5,198 nucleotides of DNA, from positions 1 through 5,198 of the forward strand of contig JAJPZL010000310.1 in the NCBI GenBank assembly GCA_021204375.1, given 5' to 3'. Below, in pieces: positions 1 through 4,856 of the stretch (position 1 is the first letter of the stretch; the number at the start of each line of letters is the position of its first letter). The DNA is from Bacteroides sp. GTDB taxonomy: Bacteria; Bacteroidota; Bacteroidia; Bacteroidales; Bacteroidaceae. The notes beneath the pieces were generated by a model that was not told the DNA's origin, searched no databases, and saw nothing but the letters and a program-made list of their open reading frames with translations. The position numbers were made by a program, and so were the translations under genes.

Positions 1-1
1 G

Positions 2-289
2 AAAGCGGCCCATTCCTTAGGAAGAACTTCCGGACTCAACAAGAGTGAAGCCCTTAAAAAAGCGTGGCAACTACAAAAATTACATACCAGTCTCATGGAA
101 GGGATTGTTAAATTCCATTTCTATAAAACCGATGGTACCTTGCGCCAGGCTCAGGGAACACTCAATACAAACTATTTACCTAAAACTCTGAAAATGACCC
201 GGTCTAAAACTAATCCGCAGCAAATGGTATATTTTGATACAGATAAGAACAGCTTCCGGTCATTCAAAAAATCAAACCTTCTCTCATAA
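2..289 (+). CDS. WYL_2/DUF2693-like SH3-barrel protein, 5' end missing
   Basis: Frame 2 is open from the window edge to TAA at 287-289, giving 95 residues with no start, so the true N-terminus lies upstream. Visible blocks are an N-terminal helical part (LNKSEALKKAWQLQKLH, about fragment residues 17-33), then MEGIVKFHFYKTDGTLRQAQ and GTLNTNYLPKT, and a C-terminal VYFDTDKNSFRSFKKSNL. The order 'G-V-F-F-K-DG-R-A-GT ... YFD..K..FRSF' is what I associate with the small SH3-fold WYL_2 (DUF2693) proteins common in Bacteroides phages and conjugative elements. Their biochemical role is not established; a nucleic-acid-associated or regulatory role is only a guess. An internal ATG at 95 would drop the conserved helix, so it is not preferred as the start. 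The next gene begins 35 bp downstream on the same strand. Confidence 0.75.
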   Translation, partial: KAAHSLGRTSGLNKSEALKKAWQLQKLHTSLMEGIVKFHFYKTDGTLRQAQGTLNTNYLPKTLKMTRSKTNPQQMVYFDTDKNSFRSFKKSNLLS

Positions 290-324
290 AAAGTTCAAAC
301 ACAAATTAAAACACGCAAAACATT

Positions 325-504
325 GTGAAACTTATCCAGTTCATTCTCTCTCTGCTTATTACCCTCTGTGCCCTGGGGATCTTTTACAGTGCCTGCATAA
401 CACCGGCCCCGGTAAAACTTCTCAATATAAGTTTTGCTACTCTGATCCTGACCGGATCAGGTATACTAACAGTTTTAACCTATAAAGAGCTATGTCAGGA
501 GTAA
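325..504 (+). CDS. Small two-helix membrane protein, GTG start
   Basis: This 59-codon frame starts at GTG 325 and stops at TAA 502-504. The product begins (M)KLIQFILSLLITLCALGIF and continues YSACITPAPVKLLN, then ISFATLILTGSGILTVLTY, with the tail KELCQE. Hydrophobic stretches at about residues 3-23 and 32-53 are separated by a short Pro-containing turn, which predicts a helical hairpin in the inner membrane. The YSAC near the end of helix 1 is a poor lipobox because Tyr sits at -3, so I do not call it a lipoprotein. No in-frame ATG exists; the frame is closed by TAA at 307, so GTG 325 is the best start. It follows the WYL_2-like gene by 35 bp and overlaps the next gene by 13 bp, which suggests one operon. 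The length and hydrophobic pattern look like conserved small Bacteroides proteins, but I cannot name a function. Confidence 0.6.
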   Translation: MKLIQFILSLLITLCALGIFYSACITPAPVKLLNISFATLILTGSGILTVLTYKELCQE

Positions 505-881
505 GCCGGATCCGTGAAACTAAAAATTGCCTTCGTACTGCCATGTGCCGTATTACAGAGGATCTGGATTTCGAAACCACAACCTTCGAAACAGAGATCT
601 TACCGGGAACAATGGTATGTGCAGAACTGAAGAGCCGGGAATACGACTCTTACAGACAACTTTCCCTGTTATGGGTAGAGACCATTAAAGATGAAGAGAA
701 AAGAGAAGTGATCCTGCCCAATATAAGCCGGTTCATCTTCCGGGAGCTGAAAAAAGATCTGGCGGATGAACCGGGAAGAGTACAGGGAGAAAGCAGAAAG
801 ATACCGGGTAAGCCCAGCCTATTCAGATTATTAACAGGGGAGATTCTCATCATCATCCACGACAAAACAATCAAACCATGA
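492..881 (+). CDS. Hypothetical protein, about 129 aa
   Basis: The frame is open from ATG 492 to TGA 879-881. The start overlaps the end of the two-helix membrane gene by 13 bp, and the stop overlaps the next ATG as ATGA (878-881), a typical translational-coupling layout. ATG 543, giving MCRITEDLDFETTTFETEIL, is an alternative start that removes 17 poorly structured residues. The centre (ITEDLDFETTTFETEI, MVCAELKSREYDSYRQLSLL, VILPNISRFIFRELKKDL) looks like an alternating strand/helix soluble protein. The last 40 residues are low in recognisable pattern, and a competing short frame (766-834) overlaps them, so the C-terminus is less certain. No membrane segment except a weak LLTGEILIII stretch. 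I do not recognise the family; position suggests an accessory early gene of a phage or island. Confidence 0.55.
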   Translation: MSGVSRIRETKNCLRTAMCRITEDLDFETTTFETEILPGTMVCAELKSREYDSYRQLSLLWVETIKDEEKREVILPNISRFIFRELKKDLADEPGRVQGESRKIPGKPSLFRLLTGEILIIIHDKTIKP

Positions 882-1044
882 GACGAATAAAAAAGTAAAA
901 AGAGCAAAAACCCACAAAGAGTTATTTGACCAGGCCCTCAGGGCAGCTCTCAGGGTAGAGTTTATCACGACCATGCCCGAGCTTAAACTCTATACAACCT
1001 CCCTGTACGAAGCCATGAAATGGGGACAAAGACAAACACTGTAA
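878..1044 (+). CDS. 55-aa microgene needing a -1 frameshift
   Basis: ATG 878 overlaps the preceding TGA as ATGA. The zero frame reads MRRIKK and stops at TAA 896. Positions 889-895 are A AAA AAG in that frame, the canonical bacterial -1 slippery heptamer. A -1 slip there enters a frame open to TAA 1042-1044, giving MRRIKKVKRAKTHKELFDQA followed by LRAALRVEFITTMPELKLYT and TSLYEAMKWGQRQTL, 55 residues in total. The downstream frame has no ATG, GTG or TTG start that would keep the basic and helical N-terminal part; its only ATG is at 973. The product is basic at the N-terminus and helical in the middle; I do not recognise it. Alternatives are a one-base deletion from an A7 run, or a sequencing error. 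The frame and stop positions are read directly; actual frameshifting is inference. Confidence 0.5.
889..895 (+). promoter_or_regulatory. Candidate -1 ribosomal slippery heptamer A AAA AAG
   Basis: In the frame set by ATG 878 this is ATA AAA AAG TAA, so the heptamer is correctly phased (X XXY YYZ) and abuts a stop codon. I see no Shine-Dalgarno-like stimulator 10-14 nt upstream. The nearest downstream stem is GCCC-TCA-GGGC at 934-944, about 39 nt away, which is too far for a classical stimulator. The motif is therefore correct but its context is incomplete. Confidence 0.4.
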
Positions 1045-1075
1045 AACACGGCATTACCTACTAAACTGCATATGT

Positions 1076-1543
1076 ATGTTGGAATATATACAAGAATTAA
1101 AAGATCTCTTAGAGGAAGAAGAGGATCTGAAGAAAAGATTCCAGGAGAAAACGACCCATACGTTGACAGATTTCACCCTGATCAAAAAACTGTATGAGTG
1201 GTTTAATGAGATCGTAGAAGAGAGAGATGCGGAGAGCCGAAGGAAATTTATATTTATTGTGCTCTATCTCTACTCTCCTACTGCCCTGGTAGGGAATAAG
1301 ACACGCAGGGGGGTACGGGAAGAGTTAACCCGGGTACTGGACGAGTGTACAGCCACCCGCATCTCCCACCATTGCGCAGAGGTTGCGCTTCACTACAGAT
1401 GCTACAAAAGTTTCAGGACAGAAATGGAGCAGATACTGAAAGAGTTACTGGATAAGATGACAATAAGTGGAATTACTTTACACGGACACGCTCAATATAT
1501 ATACGAAGAAGAGTCCGACCAGCCTTTTATCCCCTCAGCCTAA
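1076..1543 (+). CDS. Conserved-type hypothetical protein, 155 aa
   Basis: ATG 1076 starts 31 bp after the preceding stop; TAA is at 1541-1543. Residues 1-24 (MLEYIQELKDLLEEEEDLKK and on) are acidic and heptad-like, a likely short helix or coiled coil. Residues 31-67 (TDFTLIKKLYEWFNEIVEER, then a hydrophobic KFIFIVLYLYSP) look like a buried helix pair. Residues 93-125 (ATRISHHCAEVALHYRCYKS, then FRTEMEQILKELL) could be a helix-turn-helix with its following helix, but this is weak. The central hydrophobic run is too short and flanked by charge to be a convincing membrane helix. It resembles unnamed proteins of Bacteroides mobile elements as I remember them, without any assigned function. An ATG at 1072 is in a different frame and leads to a shadow. 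The stop codon lies inside a palindrome (1538-1563). Confidence 0.65.
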   Translation: MLEYIQELKDLLEEEEDLKKRFQEKTTHTLTDFTLIKKLYEWFNEIVEERDAESRRKFIFIVLYLYSPTALVGNKTRRGVREELTRVLDECTATRISHHCAEVALHYRCYKSFRTEMEQILKELLDKMTISGITLHGHAQYIYEEESDQPFIPSA

Positions 1544-1563
1544 CTTACCGGAAAATGTTAGGC
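1538..1563 (+). promoter_or_regulatory. 7-bp palindrome over the 1076-1543 gene's stop codon
   Basis: GCCTAAC (1538-1544) and GTTAGGC (1557-1563) are perfect inverted complements separated by 12 nt, and the TAA stop is inside the left arm. There is no U-run directly after the stem, so it is not a classical intrinsic terminator. A competing pair, CGGAAAA (1549-1555) with TTTTCCG (1584-1590), overlaps it and cannot form cleanly at the same time. It lies 78 bp before the holin-like gene, so control of that gene's expression is possible but unproven. Confidence 0.3.
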
Positions 1564-1640
1564 GTTACAGCCGGCAAATAATCTTTTCCGCTAAAGAAGG
1601 ATTTACTTTTACGGAAATTTTTATTAACACAAACAAAAAA

Positions 1641-2144
1641 ATGAATGAAGAGAATTTAATCGGAGGAATGACCGCTCTGTTTTTAAGCGGTACTATGGAG
1701 TTTATTTCACCCCTCAGATGGTTTTTCGTACTGGGTATTATCCTGGTACTGGCAGACTTACGGTTTGGTATTGAAGCAGTTCGGAAACGGAAAGAGGAGA
1801 TACGGCTGAGCCGGGCAGTACGGCGGACCATTAACAAGATCATTGATTACCTGTGCTGGATCTTTGTAGCAGGAGCCATCGGAATGACCTTTGGAGCACC
1901 TTTCGATCTTCCACTGCTGCCTGTGCTGGTCATGTTGGTAGTATATGGCATTGAGATCAACTCCTGTTTTGCGAACTATTTTGAGTCTCAGGGTAAAAAG
2001 GCAAGAATGAACATTTTTAAATTTTTCAGTAAGAGAACAGAGATCATTGAAATCGAAGAGGAGGAAAAAAGAATGAGACGACTTGTAACAATTTTACTGA
2101 TCTTCTTTACCATGATCCTGATGAGTGTGGTCTGTACTTCCTGA
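1641..2144 (+). CDS. Phage holin-like membrane protein (phage_holin_4 type)
   Basis: The 167-aa product starts at ATG 1641 after an A-rich leader (ACACAAACAAAAAA), typical of Bacteroidetes starts; the frame is open further upstream, but that part overlaps the preceding gene. Segments: a hydrophobic span at about 21-39 ending in the family-like LADLRFGIEAVRKRK; a basic loop (48-66); a second span near 68-84; a third near 90-106 ending YGIEINSCFANYFES; then a basic, acidic-tailed linker and an extra helix at 148-164 (LVTILLIFFTMILMSVV). The 'aspartate-x-x-x-G-I' after helix 1 and 'IEINS..AN' after helix 3 match phage_holin_4 proteins, which permeabilise the inner membrane in phage lysis or act as small channels. 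Its position beside replication genes, not next to an endolysin, leaves the role open. The C-terminal helix is unusual for the family and may be separately translated from ATG 2073. Confidence 0.65.
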   Translation: MNEENLIGGMTALFLSGTMEFISPLRWFFVLGIILVLADLRFGIEAVRKRKEEIRLSRAVRRTINKIIDYLCWIFVAGAIGMTFGAPFDLPLLPVLVMLVVYGIEINSCFANYFESQGKKARMNIFKFFSKRTEIIEIEEEEKRMRRLVTILLIFFTMILMSVVCTS

Positions 2145-2355
2145 CAACTACCCGCTGTAATTCTACAGACCAGAAGATAACATACACCAGCAAAGGATTA
2201 CGCTATAACTTTTTTATTATGTGATTTACGTACAATTTCACTCCGTAGCTTGTGAAAGTGAAAGAGAACAGGCCGGTGTACCCTGACCGGTTATCCGGCC
2301 ACCCATTTATTAACTATCAAAGATAAAATGTTATGATCAGAGGAAAAAAACACAC
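2145..2355 (+). promoter_or_regulatory. 211-bp spacer with two palindromes, likely control region
   Basis: This is the largest spacer before the final repeats, and I see no gene in it. It contains TTTCAC (2236-2241) paired with GTGAAA (2252-2257) across 10 nt, an operator-like dyad. It also contains GGCCGG (2271-2276) paired with CCGGCC (2295-2300). Inside the second element, CCGGT (2273-2277) can instead pair with ACCGG (2286-2290), so two structures compete. A T-rich TATAACTTTTTT lies near 2204-2215 and is close to the Bacteroidetes -7 pattern TAnnTTTG, but no matching -33 box is seen. A promoter or terminator role for 2356 onward is inference. Confidence 0.35.
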
Positions 2356-2895
2356 ATGCACAATGAGTGCCCGATGCGGCAGGCCCTGTTAGATTGTATC
2401 ACCCGACAGTATAACGAGCAGCCGCTGGGTTCCCACTTGCAACAAGCAGAGCGGCCCAACCATTATAAACGGAAAAAAAGAGATCCCGTAGGATACATAG
2501 TACTGATGCAACCTACCCTCTTCCAGATCGTAAATCCCCTTCCCGGCAGGCAGATATCAGCCCGGCAAGCTATACTGGCCCTGATCGCCTACCTGGAAGA
2601 CCTCAATAACCTCGCTCCTGTAGACCTTTCCGGCTTTACCATGGAAGAGTTACTGGAAATAGCCACAGAACTCTACCGTTTTTCCCGGGAGAACGGGCAT
2701 CACTTTATTAACGAAGAAATAAGCCGTGTGATCCAAGAACTGGAACACACCTATTATGGCTACGGAGAAGGGATCCTGGCAGAATTGATCAAAGAAATAA
2801 GAGCAGAAGAAGAGAGCCGGGGGATCATTGATATAGAATTACCGGGAGTGCCGCAGGAAGCCATTCACCTGGTGATCATTGAAACCTACCGGTAA
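2356..2895 (+). CDS. Hypothetical protein, 179 aa
   Basis: ATG 2356 follows an A-rich leader (GAGGAAAAAAACACAC); TAA is at 2893-2895. Two parts can be seen. Residues 1-50 are polar and basic (QALLDCITRQYNEQPLGSHL, then a YKRKKRD patch). Residues 51-179 begin MQPTLFQIVNPLPGRQISAR and are mainly helical: QAILALIAYLEDLNNL (71-86), FTMEELLEIATELYRFSREN (94-113) and EEISRVIQELEHTYYGYGEG (120-139). An acidic LAELIKEIRAEEES (141-154) and a strand-rich end (IIDIELPGVPQEAIHLVIIE) follow. ATG 2506 (residue 51) is a credible alternative start because the better-folded part begins there. No membrane span or known catalytic motif. Sitting directly before the replication genes, it may be an accessory replication or regulatory protein, but I do not recognise it. 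Confidence 0.6.
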   Translation: MHNECPMRQALLDCITRQYNEQPLGSHLQQAERPNHYKRKKRDPVGYIVLMQPTLFQIVNPLPGRQISARQAILALIAYLEDLNNLAPVDLSGFTMEELLEIATELYRFSRENGHHFINEEISRVIQELEHTYYGYGEGILAELIKEIRAEEESRGIIDIELPGVPQEAIHLVIIETYR

Positions 2896-2920
2896 AAGAG
2901 ACTACTTATAACCTCCCACA

Positions 2921-2962
2921 AGGAGCAGACCCGGGTGAGTATGCGCACCGGTCCCTGCTCCT
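2921..2962 (+). promoter_or_regulatory. Imperfect hairpin before the DUF4373 gene
   Basis: AGGAGCAG (2921-2928) pairs perfectly with CTGCTCCT (2955-2962), and the inner ACCCGGGTG side can extend the stem imperfectly against CACCGGT. The structure lies between the stop at 2895 and the preferred ATG 2995. There is no poly-T tail. It could be an attenuator, RNA-processing site or protein-binding site. A GTG-start frame from 2935 would run through it, which is one reason I prefer ATG 2995 for the next gene. Confidence 0.4.
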
Positions 2963-2994
2963 GCAGGGGAATATTCAAAATTTTAACAAGACTT

Positions 2995-3408
2995 ATGGAA
3001 AAAGAGAATCTGCACTTCCGACACTATTGTAGCGCCCGTCACAATGAGAAAATACTCGCTGCACGGATCAGACACAAAGCAGAAGGATATGCTGCATATT
3101 TTATGATACTCGAACGCCTCCTGGAAAGCCACGACCATATGAGCACCAGAAACTATAACAATATAGCTTATGATCTTCGTATGTCCGCTTCCGTAGTTAA
3201 GTCTGTCGTAGAAGATTTTGGACTCTTCTCCTTTACCGAAGATGGTACCTGCTTTTTTCGGAATATCTCAATAACTAGAACAATGAGACCAGTGAAACGC
3301 GGGAGAAAAAGAGACTGGCCGGTATTAAATCAGGAGAGAGCCGCAGGAATCGAAGTACCACGCAAGCAGAGGAAAAACCTTTTCCGCACACCGTTCAGGT
3401 ACCTATAG
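2995..3408 (+). CDS. DUF4373 (Lin1244/Lin1753-like) replication protein, N-terminal part
   Basis: ATG 2995 begins MEKENLHFRHYCSARHNEKI followed by LAARIRHKAEGYAAYFMILE, which matches the DUF4373 signature '(F)xHxxxARxxEKIL...G..GYxxYxxLxExL'. Residues 50-88 (STRNYNNIAYDLRMSASVVK and on to DGTCFF) form the winged-helix-like half. Such proteins are replication initiators or helicase-recruiting proteins of phages and islands and are usually encoded next to a DnaC-type loader, as here. After about residue 88 this frame stops resembling the family; the tail to TAG 3406-3408 (RPVKRGRKRDWPVLNQ and on) is out-of-frame readthrough. The genuine continuation is in the frame of 3279-3878, so this is the front half of one broken or recoded gene. 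The frame is open upstream to GTG 2935, but ATG 2995 gives the usual family N-terminus. Confidence 0.7.
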   Translation: MEKENLHFRHYCSARHNEKILAARIRHKAEGYAAYFMILERLLESHDHMSTRNYNNIAYDLRMSASVVKSVVEDFGLFSFTEDGTCFFRNISITRTMRPVKRGRKRDWPVLNQERAAGIEVPRKQRKNLFRTPFRYL

Positions 3409-3878
3409 AACAAATTCCGGACACAAGTAAACCCCTGTTAAACAAAGAGAATGACATAAGAACACTTCCCAGTCAGATAAATGAAAATAAAGAAAAAGAG
3501 CCAGCGAGAGAAATAGCTGAGGGAGTATTGAAAAATGATCCCATCAATTATAAATCAATCCTCGATCTCTTCAATTCATTACTTGGAGAATATCTGCCTG
3601 AAGTAAAATCCCTTAGCTACAAACGCAAAGAGATGATCAGGAATATTATAAGAATACACAGCCCCGATAAGATCAGGGAGGCCTTTGAACAAACACTCCG
3701 GAGCCCCTTCCTGCTGGGAATGAACGACAAAGGATGGAAATGTAGTTTCGACTGGATACTGCATGGCAGTAACTTCATTAAAGTGCTCGAGGGAAACTAC
3801 CTGGCCACCCGGAACAGAACCCTGTTTGACCATCCCTCTACGGAGCGATTAAACAACAAAACCTATGAACGATTCTAA
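3279..3878 (+). CDS. Replication protein, C-terminal part, frame-shifted from 2995
   Basis: This frame is open from just after a TAG (3276-3278) to TAA 3876-3878, 199 codons. It begins NNETSETREKKRLAGIKSGE followed by SRRN, the basic 'R.K..AG.kSG.aRRN' linker typical after a DUF4373 domain. A long polar linker (about codons 25-83) follows, then a folded C-terminal domain ending GWKCSFDWILHGSNFIKVLE, GNY. The 'W..sFdWil...NfiKvlEGNY' ending is common in phage and island replication proteins of the Lin1244/primosomal type. There is no good start: TTG 3528 would remove the linker and is probably not used. It should be joined to the 2995 frame by a -1 change between about 3253 and 3300. It overlaps the helicase-loader start by 14 bp (ATG 3865), so translation of the two is probably coupled. 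Confidence 0.65.
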   Translation, partial: NNETSETREKKRLAGIKSGESRRNRSTTQAEEKPFPHTVQVPIEQIPDTSKPLLNKENDIRTLPSQINENKEKEPAREIAEGVLKNDPINYKSILDLFNSLLGEYLPEVKSLSYKRKEMIRNIIRIHSPDKIREAFEQTLRSPFLLGMNDKGWKCSFDWILHGSNFIKVLEGNYLATRNRTLFDHPSTERLNNKTYERF

Positions 3879-4461
3879 AAAACTCTCGGGTATCTGCCAG
3901 GAAATGGCCCTTTTAGGAATAAAGGTACCCTCGGACAAAGTATTTATAAAGATCCCGGATGCAGAAAATGTGCTGGACAATGCCATGCGTTACTTTCTGG
4001 GCCTCGAAGGAAAAGCCTATGTAAAGCTACCCGAATACAAAGAGATTGCAGAGTGGCTCACTGATAACCAGGACAGAGGTCTGTTCCTCTATGGCAATTG
4101 CGGAAGGGGAAAAACCCTGCTGGGACGATATGTCCTCCCCGCTATTCTGCTAAAGTACTGCCGGAAGATCGTGAACTGCTTCGATCTGCCGGAGCTGGAC
4201 CGCAATATAGACCAGGCCCTGAAGCTCCATTTGCTATCTATTGATGACATTAGCAATGAAACAGTATCCGTCTATTATGGCAAAAGACGCATGGCCTTTC
4301 CGGAGATCATCGATACCGTAGAGAAGTATGGTAAGCTGGTGATCATTACCTCCAACCTTACCGTCAAAGATTTAACAGAGCGGTATGGAGACCGGGTACT
4401 GGACCGCATTAAATCAACCTGCAAACTGGTTGTTTTTGAAGGAGAAAGCCCCAGGGAGTAG
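3865..4461 (+). CDS. DnaC-like AAA+ helicase-loader ATPase
   Basis: The 198-aa product has a Walker A motif GNCGRGKT (residues 77-84), Walker B LLSIDD (123-128), a sensor-1 type VIITSN (159-164), and RYGDRVLDRI (173-182), which carries the arginine-finger region. It ends in FEGESPR, like the 'G.S.R' tail of DnaC/IstB-type ATPases. These proteins load the replicative hexameric helicase onto single-stranded DNA after an initiator opens the origin. The N-terminal 70 residues (MNDSKKLSGICQEMALLGIK and on) are the variable helicase- or partner-binding part. All core motifs are intact and the length is normal for short phage loaders, so the gene is probably functional. ATG 3865 overlaps the end of the preceding replication gene by 14 bp. 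IstB of insertion sequences is the main alternative, but no transposase is adjacent. Confidence 0.88.
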   Translation: MNDSKKLSGICQEMALLGIKVPSDKVFIKIPDAENVLDNAMRYFLGLEGKAYVKLPEYKEIAEWLTDNQDRGLFLYGNCGRGKTLLGRYVLPAILLKYCRKIVNCFDLPELDRNIDQALKLHLLSIDDISNETVSVYYGKRRMAFPEIIDTVEKYGKLVIITSNLTVKDLTERYGDRVLDRIKSTCKLVVFEGESPRE

Positions 4462-4650
4462 ATCAGGAAATAAATAGGTGACAGGACTGAAATAATAAGC
4501 CCGCCACAACAAAGTAATTATATAAGAGAATGGGTATAAAGCACTTTTAATTATCCATCATTTTGTCATGCCTGGAAGTGAACTATCTATTTCGTACATA
4601 GACAAGATCCTTCCCTACATTCAAAATAACAAATAAGATAATGTATATTA
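4462..4650 (+). other. Gene-poor stretch after the helicase loader
   Basis: This AT-rich stretch lies between the loader stop and the repeats. I see no strong terminator; the only notable items are a small imperfect dyad CTATCTA-TTTCG-TACATAG (4585-4603) and a 22-codon frame at 4568-4636. The transition from gene module to repeat array near 4651 is sharp: sequence directly upstream of the first repeat is unlike the sequence before the second. Confidence 0.45.
4568..4636 (+). CDS. Possible 22-aa ORF or gene remnant
   Basis: ATG 4568 to TAA 4634-4636 encodes MPGSELSISYIDKILPYIQN NK, a short amphipathic peptide. It lies 106 bp after the loader stop, and TCATTTTG just upstream is near the Bacteroidetes -7 pattern TAnnTTTG. 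It could be the beginning of a longer gene cut off when the repeat block arrived 15 bp later, or a chance frame. Length alone does not support it, so I list it only as a possibility. Confidence 0.15.
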   Translation: MPGSELSISYIDKILPYIQNNK

Positions 4651-4725
4651 CCGCCGGCTTCACAGTGGCTGTTGCACAACTTCTTTGTTGTCGCCGGCTT
4701 CACAGCCGGTGACTCTTTACACTGT

Positions 4726-4766
4726 GGCTTCATAGCTACTTCTGTACCGTGTGGGGCTATGAAGCC
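4726..4766 (+). repeat. 11-bp perfect inverted repeat, core of copy 1
   Basis: GGCTTCATAGC and GCTATGAAGCC flank a 19-nt spacer. In copy 2 (5035-5075) the left arm becomes GACTTCATAGC, which costs one pair, while the right arm is unchanged. The spacer between the arms has changed more (five or six differences) than the arms, suggesting the stem has been kept while the loop drifts. Confidence 0.6.
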
Positions 4767-4856
4767 GGCGGCAACATGTTGAACTATTTTGCAGGTATAC
4801 TTTTTGATTACTAAATGCTGCCAAAGTTACCCCAACAGGGGTAAAATATAAATAAC

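Noticed and set aside
234..485. Plus-strand 83-codon frame overlapping the WYL_2-like gene end and the two-helix gene.
   Set aside because: The competing frame at 325-504 gives a much more protein-like two-helix product; this one is His/Lys/Pro-rich and patternless.
650..907. Minus-strand open frame of 85 codons.
   Set aside because: It mirrors the purine-rich + strand gene 492-881 and the next gene's start; its Leu/Ser-rich content is typical of an antisense shadow.
1565..1843. Minus-strand open frame of 92 codons opposite the holin-like gene.
   Set aside because: It is opposite clearly coding membrane-protein sequence and shows no domain or plausible start context.
2935..2994. GTG 2935 as the start of the DUF4373 gene.
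   Set aside because: The added residues (MSMRTGPCSCRGIFKIL and on) run through a hairpin and precede the usual family N-terminus; ATG 2995 fits better.
3276..3278. TAG in the replication gene read as a recoded sense codon, as in some Bacteroidales phages.
   Set aside because: The helicase-loader gene ends naturally at TAG right after its conserved GESPR tail, so TAG works as a stop here; a recoded TAG would also still need a frameshift.
3528..3530. TTG 3528 as the start of a separate gene.
   Set aside because: The same frame is open and family-like for 83 codons upstream, including the basic linker, so a separate start here is unlikely.
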